From: JBGSWE01 sp049292975
GTDB lineage: Bacteria > Patescibacteriota > Saccharimonadia > Saccharimonadales > JACDBH01
Assembly (NCBI GenBank): GCA_049292975.1
Contig: JBATRZ010000061.1
Span: 1-25,267 of the forward strand
Direction of reading: 5' to 3'
Length of the DNA stretch: 25,267 nucleotides
Shown here: positions 20,773-25,267 of the stretch, in pieces
Layout: each line of letters starts with the position of its first letter
How positions within the stretch are numbered: position 1 is the stretch's first letter
Notes under the pieces: generated by a model
The model's database searches: none
Told to the model about the DNA's origin: nothing
What the model saw: only the letters and a program-made list of their open reading frames with translations
Translations under genes and position numbers: made by a program

Positions 20773-22029
20773 ATGAAGGTATCGCAATTATTCACGAAAA
20801 CTAAAAAAGAAACACCTGCCGACGAACTGTCTAAGAACGCGCAGTTACTCATCCGTGCCGGCTACATTCATAAGGAAATGGCGGGTGTTTATACTTTTTT
20901 GCCGCTTGGTTTGAAGGTCCTTGATAACATTAGCCAGATTATCCGCGAGGAAATGGATGCCATTGGCGGCCAGGAGCTCAAGCTGACCACGCTGCAAGAT
21001 CCAGAAATTTGGAAAGCGACCGATCGCTGGGACGACGAAAAGGTAGATGTGTGGTTCAAGACCAAGCTCAAGAATGACTCAGAACTAGGTCTTGGTCCTA
21101 CGCACGAAGAACCACTGGTACGCGCCGTCAAACCATTCGTAAGGTCATACAAAGACCTGCCATTCCTTGCCTACCAAATCCAGACCAAGTTCCGCAACGA
21201 GATCCGGGCTAAGAGCGGCGTCATGCGCGGCCGTGAATTCCTCATGAAGGATATGTACAGCTTTGCACGCTACGAGGCCGAGCATGATGAACTGTATGAA
21301 CGCATCCAGGCTGCTTACAAGAAAGTATATGACCGCTTAGGTATAGGAGAGCAAACCTTCGTTACCTTCGCTAGCGGCGGTATGTTCAGCCAGTTTAGCC
21401 ACGAATACCAGACCGTCTGCGAGGCGGGTGAGGACACAATCTATCTGGACCGCGCTAAAGGCATCGCCGTCAACGAAGAGGTAAATACAGATGAAGTACT
21501 GGAAAGCTTGGGACTAAAGCGTGAAAATCTAGAAGCAGTCAGCGCCGCCGAGGTAGGCAATATCTTTACTCTCAAGGACAAATTCAGTAAGCCCTTAGGC
21601 CTAAATTTTGCAGACGAAAGTGGCCAGGAGCAGTCTGTGCTTATGGGTTGTTATGGCATTGGGCCATCACGTCTGGTAGGTGTGATTACCGAGCTGCTTG
21701 GTGACGATAGGGGGCTGGTCTGGCCAGAGGCCATTGCACCGTACCGGGTCTATCTTGCTGCCATAGGCGTTGATGATGCTGTCATATCTGCTGCCAACAA
21801 ACTGTATGATGAATTACAGAAAGACGGCATAAGCGTATTGTATGATGACCGCGATGTCCGGCCCGGCGAAAAGTTTGCCGATGCGGACCTGCTTGGCATA
21901 CCGCACCGCGTAGTGCTGAGCCCGAGAGTGATGGCGGCTGACAAAGTAGAGTACAAGCAGCGCAGCGCCGAAACAGCTGAGCTTATATCCGTTACCGAGT
22001 TAAAGAACCGGTTTGTCAAAGGCAATTAA
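20773..22029 (+). CDS. proS: Prolyl-tRNA synthetase, short form without full editing insertion
   Basis: A 418-residue class IIa synthetase. It has GPTHEE (108-113), motif 2 TKFRNEIRAKSGVMRGREFLMKDMYSF (about 138-164), motif 3 GCYGIGPSRLVGVITE (292-307) and a C-terminal anticodon-binding domain (about 325-418). Standard bacterial ProRS is about 570 residues and carries a YbaK-like editing domain between motifs 2 and 3; here only about 65 residues (about 220-285) remain, so Ala-tRNA(Pro) editing in cis is lost. A TAGAAT hexamer ends 10 nt before the ATG, and AGGA lies 6 nt before it. It closes the rpsB-to-proS cluster. Identification is firm. Confidence 0.95.
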   Translation: MKVSQLFTKTKKETPADELSKNAQLLIRAGYIHKEMAGVYTFLPLGLKVLDNISQIIREEMDAIGGQELKLTTLQDPEIWKATDRWDDEKVDVWFKTKLKNDSELGLGPTHEEPLVRAVKPFVRSYKDLPFLAYQIQTKFRNEIRAKSGVMRGREFLMKDMYSFARYEAEHDELYERIQAAYKKVYDRLGIGEQTFVTFASGGMFSQFSHEYQTVCEAGEDTIYLDRAKGIAVNEEVNTDEVLESLGLKRENLEAVSAAEVGNIFTLKDKFSKPLGLNFADESGQEQSVLMGCYGIGPSRLVGVITELLGDDRGLVWPEAIAPYRVYLAAIGVDDAVISAANKLYDELQKDGISVLYDDRDVRPGEKFADADLLGIPHRVVLSPRVMAADKVEYKQRSAETAELISVTELKNRFVKGN

Positions 22030-22040
22030 CTTGCTATAAT
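22013..22040 (+). promoter_or_regulatory. greA promoter
   Basis: TTGTCA (22013-22018), 16 nt and TATAAT (22035-22040), the latter extended by TGC (TGCTATAAT). The -35 lies inside the end of proS. It is one of the strongest promoters in the window. Confidence 0.75.
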
Positions 22041-22051
22041 CTAACCAGAGC

Positions 22052-22081
22052 TGGCCGCTAAAACATGCGGTCGGCCATTTT
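22052..22081 (+). terminator. Hairpin with U-tract in the greA leader
   Basis: TGGCC-GC (22052-22058) pairs with GC-GGTC-GGCCA (22067-22077), followed by TTTTC. It can end the proS transcript, and since it lies downstream of the greA promoter it could also attenuate greA. Confidence 0.5.
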
Positions 22082-22100
22082 CTTGCAGAAAGGATAAATG

Positions 22101-22562
22101 ATGAAAAAGCAATTCCACCTTACCAAAGCCGGCTTGGCCGAACTGAAGACCGAGCTTGAAGATCTGACCGCCAAGCGTGCAACTATTGCCGAAGAAATCG
22201 CTACCGCCCGTTCGCAGGGTGATTTGGCCGAAAATGCCGAATACCATGATGCAAAAGAGCAGCAGGGACGCAATGAGATTCGTATTGAAGAGATTGAGAA
22301 CATCCTCAATAACTCAGAAGTCATTGCCGCGCCCAAAAACGATAACAAGGTCCGCCTGGGCTCAACCGTCAAGCTGCAGCATGCCAACGGCCAGACCAGG
22401 CAATTCCAGGTGGTCGGAACTGTTGAGGCCGATCCGCTAAACGGCAAGATTTCTGACGAATCTCCTATTGGCAAGGCTCTTCTGGGTAAAAAAGAGGGTG
22501 AGAACGTCGAAATCGTGACACCGGCCGAAACAACACACTACACTATTTCTCACATCGGTTAG
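22101..22562 (+). CDS. greA: Transcription elongation factor GreA
   Basis: A 153-residue GreA. The second of two adjacent ATGs (22098, 22101) is chosen because AGGA is then 6 nt away. The N-terminal coiled coil (1-75) carries the acidic tip QGDLAENAEY, with Asp41 and Glu44 that coordinate catalytic Mg in the RNA polymerase secondary channel. The C-terminal FKBP-like domain has ISDESPIGKALLGKKEG. It promotes cleavage of backtracked transcripts. It is driven by its own strong promoter. Its stop codon is the first base pair of the rod hairpin element B, which probably marks the transcript end. Confidence 0.95.
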   Translation: MKKQFHLTKAGLAELKTELEDLTAKRATIAEEIATARSQGDLAENAEYHDAKEQQGRNEIRIEEIENILNNSEVIAAPKNDNKVRLGSTVKLQHANGQTRQFQVVGTVEADPLNGKISDESPIGKALLGKKEGENVEIVTPAETTHYTISHIG

Positions 22563-22675
22563 TAATTTTTAGGGCGCATCGCTGCGTTGAAAACTCCAGT
22601 ACTCCCTCACCGTATTTAAATACGGCTCGGTCCGTGCTTCATTTTCGCCTTGCGCTGCATCCCTAAAAATCACTA
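22560..22675 (+). ncRNA. Rod-like hairpin between greA and lysS (element B)
   Basis: TAGTAATTTTTAGGG (22560-22574) pairs with CCCTAAAAATCACTA (22661-22675) with one mismatch. Inner parts GAAAAC/ATTTTC and others pair loosely. The apex is CACCGTATTTAAATACGGCTCG. It begins on the greA stop codon and ends 19 nt before the lysS -35. It may act as a greA 3' structure. Confidence 0.6.
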
Positions 22676-22693
22676 ACTTCGCAGACCGTTAGC

Positions 22694-22722
22694 TTTATAA
22701 TCTGTTAGCTTTAACATATACT
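22694..22722 (+). promoter_or_regulatory. lysS promoter, leaderless geometry
   Basis: TTTATA (22694-22699), 17 nt and TATACT (22717-22722), then 8 nt to ATG 22731. Transcription would start at the ATG. Confidence 0.6.
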
Positions 22723-22730
22723 ATTTGGAA

Positions 22731-24239
22731 ATGGCGACACTAAAGGACTACCGCGACGAGCGACTGCGCAAACTGGCTGGGCTGAAAGAGCTTGGGGTTA
22801 ATCCGTATCCGGCTACCGCCGCGCGTACGCACGATATTGGTGATATCACCGCTAAATTCGGTGAGCTGGAGGGCCAAGAAGTAACTGTGGCGGGCCGCAT
22901 TAAGTCTATCCGTAAGTTTGGGCGGATCGCCTTTATTGTCATTAAGGATAAATCGGGCGAGTTGCAGTTGTTTTGGCGCAGTAATCCTGATGCCGCCGCC
23001 GACCGCGCTAAAAGCGAACTGTTAATCAGCGACATAAGCCTGCTGGACAGCGGCGATTTTGTCGAATCAACCGGACCCGTCATCAAGACGCAGACAGGGG
23101 AGATATCGGTAGAGGTTGCTAAGCTGCGCCTGCTTACCAAGGCCCTAAGGCCGATGCCGCTTGAGCAGGAAGGTTTCACTGATAAAGAGCAGCGTATGCG
23201 CCGCCGCTACATAGACATGAACGTGAATAAGGATGTGTTTGAACGTTTTGTGCGCCGCAGCCGGTTCTGGCAGGCTACCCGTGATTTTTTAAATGAGCGC
23301 GGCTTCTTGGAAATCAACATCCCCGTACTGGAGCACACCACTGGCGGTGCCGATGCCAACCCTTTTATCACGCACATGGACGCGCTGGACAGCGACTTTT
23401 ACTTGCGCATCAGCCACGAGCTGCCGCTGAAGCGCCTTATCGGGGCTGGTTACGAAAAGGTCTATGACATCGGCCCGCGTTTTAGAAACGAGAATTACTC
23501 GGACGAGCACTTGCCTGAGCATGTTGCCATGGAGTGGTATTGGGCCTACGCGGACTGGGAAAAGGGCATGGCCCTGATGGAAGACATGTTCCGCTACGTA
23601 CTTGAAAAGACTTTTGGTACGCTGCAGTTTAAAGTAGGCGGCCGTGAAGTAGACATGAGCAAACCATGGGAAAAGTGGGATTACGCCAGCGTCATCCGGG
23701 ACCATTATGGTATCGAGGTCTTTGATTGTACTATCGGGCAAGTGAAGGAACAGCTGCAAAAGCATAAACTAGAAGTAGAAAAGACCGGGAGCGTCGCCCG
23801 CGGTATCGACAAGCTCTGGAAGAATATCCGCAAAGATGTCGCCGGGCCGGTGTGGCTTATTAATACGCCGGCATTTATTTCGCCGCTGGCCAAAGCTGAT
23901 GATAATAATCCCGAGGTTGTGCAGCGTTTCCAGGCGGTCATAGCCGGATCGGAACTGTGTAACGGCTATTCCGAGCTGAATGATCCATTGGATCAGCTAA
24001 GCCGCTTTATGGAGCAAGAAGCTATGCGCAAGGCGGGTGACGCCGAGGCCATGATGCTGGACATCGATTTTGTTGAGATGCTGGAATATGGCATGCCGCC
24101 CACTTGCGGGCTGGGTTACTCGGAGCGTGTCTTTTGGGTTTTCGAAGGCGTTAGCGCCCGCGAGGGCGTACCGTTCCCGCAGCTGAAAAACGAGGTAGAC
24201 GAAGTCACCAAATCTATATATCCCGAGCTGTATAAATAG
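22731..24239 (+). CDS. lysS: Lysyl-tRNA synthetase, class II, with divergent motif 3
   Basis: Taken as 502 residues from ATG 22731; the in-frame TTG at 22725 is too close to the promoter. An OB-fold anticodon domain (about 45-150: VTVAGRIKSIRKFGRIAFIVI) precedes the catalytic core. Motif 1 is FLNERGFLEINIPVLEHTTGGADANPF, and motif 2 is GPRFRNENYSDEHLPEHVAMEWYWAY. Motif 3 reads PPTCGLGYSERVFWVFEG instead of the usual GLGIGIDRLVMLLT, but the ATP-binding Arg remains. ELYLKRL of E. coli is ELPLKRL. AspRS/AsnRS are less likely because of the HTTGGADANPF motif of LysRS. The gene follows element B and has its own leaderless-type promoter. Confidence 0.92.
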   Translation: MATLKDYRDERLRKLAGLKELGVNPYPATAARTHDIGDITAKFGELEGQEVTVAGRIKSIRKFGRIAFIVIKDKSGELQLFWRSNPDAAADRAKSELLISDISLLDSGDFVESTGPVIKTQTGEISVEVAKLRLLTKALRPMPLEQEGFTDKEQRMRRRYIDMNVNKDVFERFVRRSRFWQATRDFLNERGFLEINIPVLEHTTGGADANPFITHMDALDSDFYLRISHELPLKRLIGAGYEKVYDIGPRFRNENYSDEHLPEHVAMEWYWAYADWEKGMALMEDMFRYVLEKTFGTLQFKVGGREVDMSKPWEKWDYASVIRDHYGIEVFDCTIGQVKEQLQKHKLEVEKTGSVARGIDKLWKNIRKDVAGPVWLINTPAFISPLAKADDNNPEVVQRFQAVIAGSELCNGYSELNDPLDQLSRFMEQEAMRKAGDAEAMMLDIDFVEMLEYGMPPTCGLGYSERVFWVFEGVSAREGVPFPQLKNEVDEVTKSIYPELYK

Positions 24240-24253
24240 ACGTCCGGAACGGT

Positions 24254-24259
24254 TATACT
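24254..24259 (+). promoter_or_regulatory. -10 hexamer of the ABC ATPase gene
   Basis: TATACT, then 8 nt to ATG 24268, the same geometry as lysS. No convincing -35 is seen and no Shine-Dalgarno is present. Confidence 0.45.
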
Positions 24260-24267
24260 AAAAGTAC

Positions 24268-24996
24268 ATGATTATCGTTACGGGACTGACCAAGGTATAT
24301 GGAAAGAAAGATAATGCGCTCACGGCGCTGAACGACGTGAGCTTCAAGGTCCCGGCCGGCGCGACGGTTGCCATAGTGGGCAAGAGCGGGTCCGGCAAAT
24401 CCACGTTGATGCATATCATGAGCGGCCTGGACCGGCCGACACGCGGCACTGTCGAGATAGACGGCCGGATCCTAAGCACGCTGAAGGGTAAAACAATGGA
24501 CAAGTTCCGCGCCAGCGTGATGAGCTTTATATTCCAATCTTTTTTTGTCGAGCCTAACCAGACCGCATACCAGAATGTAATGCTGCCGCTCGAAATCGCC
24601 CGCGTAGCACTCAAGAGCCGCAGGGCCAAGGTATTAGCCGCCCTTGAAGCTGTTGGCTTAAGTGACAAAGCAGCCAGCAAGGCCGTGGACCTATCCGGCG
24701 GCCAGAAACAGCGCCTGGCTATTGCCCGCGCTATTGTCGGATCGCCCAAGCTCATATTCGCCGACGAACCTACCGGCAACCTCGATAGCGTGACAGGTGA
24801 AAAGATCATTCAGTTGCTGTTTGGGCTTAACAAGTCAATCGGCAGTACGCTTTTCATTGTGACGCATGATCACGAACTGGCCGCCCGCTGCCAGCTGCAG
24901 ATCCAGCTGAAGGATGGTAGTATCGAATCGATGGGCAAGGCCAAAGCGCCCGCTAGACGCGCCGCTGCCAAGCCGCAGACAAGAAAGGTTATATGA
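24268..24996 (+). CDS. ABC transporter ATP-binding protein, MacB/LolD/FtsE type
   Basis: A 242-residue ATPase. Walker A GKSGSGKST (38-46), Q-loop Gln90 (FIFQSFF), signature LSGGQKQR (142-149), Walker B LIFADEPTGNLD (163-174) and H-loop His200 (VTHD) are complete. DEPTGNLD and the overall length are typical of the MacB/LolD/FtsE group, which works with FtsX-like permeases in mechanotransmission or export. The C-terminal 20 residues are a basic Ala/Lys/Arg tail. The permease begins 163 bp downstream (25159), separated by hairpin element D, whereas such pairs are usually adjacent. The substrate cannot be told. Confidence 0.93.
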   Translation: MIIVTGLTKVYGKKDNALTALNDVSFKVPAGATVAIVGKSGSGKSTLMHIMSGLDRPTRGTVEIDGRILSTLKGKTMDKFRASVMSFIFQSFFVEPNQTAYQNVMLPLEIARVALKSRRAKVLAALEAVGLSDKAASKAVDLSGGQKQRLAIARAIVGSPKLIFADEPTGNLDSVTGEKIIQLLFGLNKSIGSTLFIVTHDHELAARCQLQIQLKDGSIESMGKAKAPARRAAAKPQTRKVI

Positions 24997-25000
24997 ATTA

Positions 25001-25151
25001 CTTATCCTCCTGCTCTCTGTCCTGTGACCAAAAATACCGGCACAATCCTGGTTTTTTGCTTTACACCGTACCTATGGGTACGCCTTGTCTCAAAAAAACC
25101 AATATTATGCTCGCTAATTTAGCTCTCGGAACTCAGAGACAGGAGGGCAAG
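25001..25151 (+). ncRNA. Rod-like hairpin between ABC ATPase and permease (element D)
   Basis: CTTATCCTCCTGCTCTCTG (25001-25019) pairs with CAGAGACAGGAGGGCAAG (25134-25151). GGTTTTTTG (25050-25058) pairs with CAAAAAAACC (25091-25100). The apex is CGTACC-TATG-GGTACG within CACCGTACCTATGGGTACGCCTTG. The right arm contains AGGAGGG, the likely Shine-Dalgarno of the permease, paired with CCTCCT of the left arm. Confidence 0.6.
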
Positions 25152-25158
25152 TAGCTCC

Positions 25159-25267
25159 ATGTACGTAAGCGATGTTGTTCGCCGCAGTGCCCGCAGCCTT
25201 AAATCTGCCAAGATCCGCACGCTGCTGACGGCGCTGGCCATATCCATCGGTGCCTTCACGCTTACAT
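25159..25267 (+). CDS. FtsX/MacB-like ABC permease (3' truncated by window end)
   Basis: The first 36 residues of a permease: MYVSDVVRRSARSLKSAK then IRTLLTALAISIGAFTL, which is the amphipathic N-terminus and the beginning of the first membrane helix seen in MacB/FtsX-type permeases. The ATG is preceded by AGGAGGG at 11 nt, a long spacing. It follows the matching ATPase gene. The rest of the gene lies outside the window, so domain layout and length cannot be judged. Confidence 0.75.
   Translation, partial: MYVSDVVRRSARSLKSAKIRTLLTALAISIGAFTLT

Noticed and set aside
20655..20852. 65-codon minus-strand ORF across the proS start
   Set aside because: Its upstream half overlaps the proS coding start in antisense; only the last 20 codons have a proper RBS, so only that part is listed, at low confidence.

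Overview
The window is about 25 kb of densely packed bacterial DNA with the genes of a very reduced member of the Patescibacteria (CPR), most likely a Candidatus Saccharibacteria (TM7) lineage. The evidence is indirect: a zinc-less L31, a short EF-Ts, an NLPY-type PrmC, a ProRS without a full editing domain, a diverged LysRS motif 3, a rpsB-to-proS gene cluster lacking pyrH, cdsA and dxr, and many small envelope proteins with Ig-like, cohesin-like and dockerin modules. UGA acts as a stop (for example at 10032-10034), so the Gracilibacteria/SR1 code is not in use. No rRNA, tRNA, CRISPR array, transposase or complete phage was seen.

Layout: (1) 1-1718, 3' part of a repeat-rich surface or fibre protein with an S74 intramolecular chaperone/autoprotease domain. 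(2) 1889-4274, parA-parB with a palindrome between them, then about 600 bp of non-coding DNA folded into nested inverted repeats. (3) 4275-8920, envelope block: signal peptidase I (minus strand), then LytR-CpsA-Psr protein, polytopic membrane protein and HtrA-type protease. (4) 9015-11563, a two-gene operon: a membrane-anchored cohesin-like protein overlapping by 4 nt a secreted protein with a carbohydrate-binding-like domain, Ig-like repeats and a clear C-terminal dockerin. (5) 11711-14101, minus-strand rpmE-prfA-prmC. (6) 14388-22029, a derivative of the conserved rpsB-tsf-pyrH-frr-uppS-cdsA-dxr-rseP-proS cluster; a SpoT-like HD hydrolase sits in the pyrH position, and a small ORF plus structured RNA sit where cdsA and dxr would be. 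(7) 22101-25267, greA, lysS, an ABC ATPase and the start of its FtsX/MacB-type permease.

The strongest candidate for an undescribed system is the cohesin-dockerin pair at 9.0-11.6 kb: one operon appears to encode both an anchor and its docking surface protein, behind an extended -10 promoter with a 21-bp inverted repeat. Such a pair could build a non-cellulosomal adhesion or attachment complex, which would suit an epibiont; this is inference. Two genome-scale features also stand out. Several genes have a -10 hexamer only 7-10 nt from the start codon (TATACT-8-ATG three times), implying leaderless transcripts. Long rod-like hairpins with a shared apical motif (CACCGTAnnTnAnnTACG-like) recur in intergenic gaps, and some bury the ribosome-binding site or start codon of the next gene.
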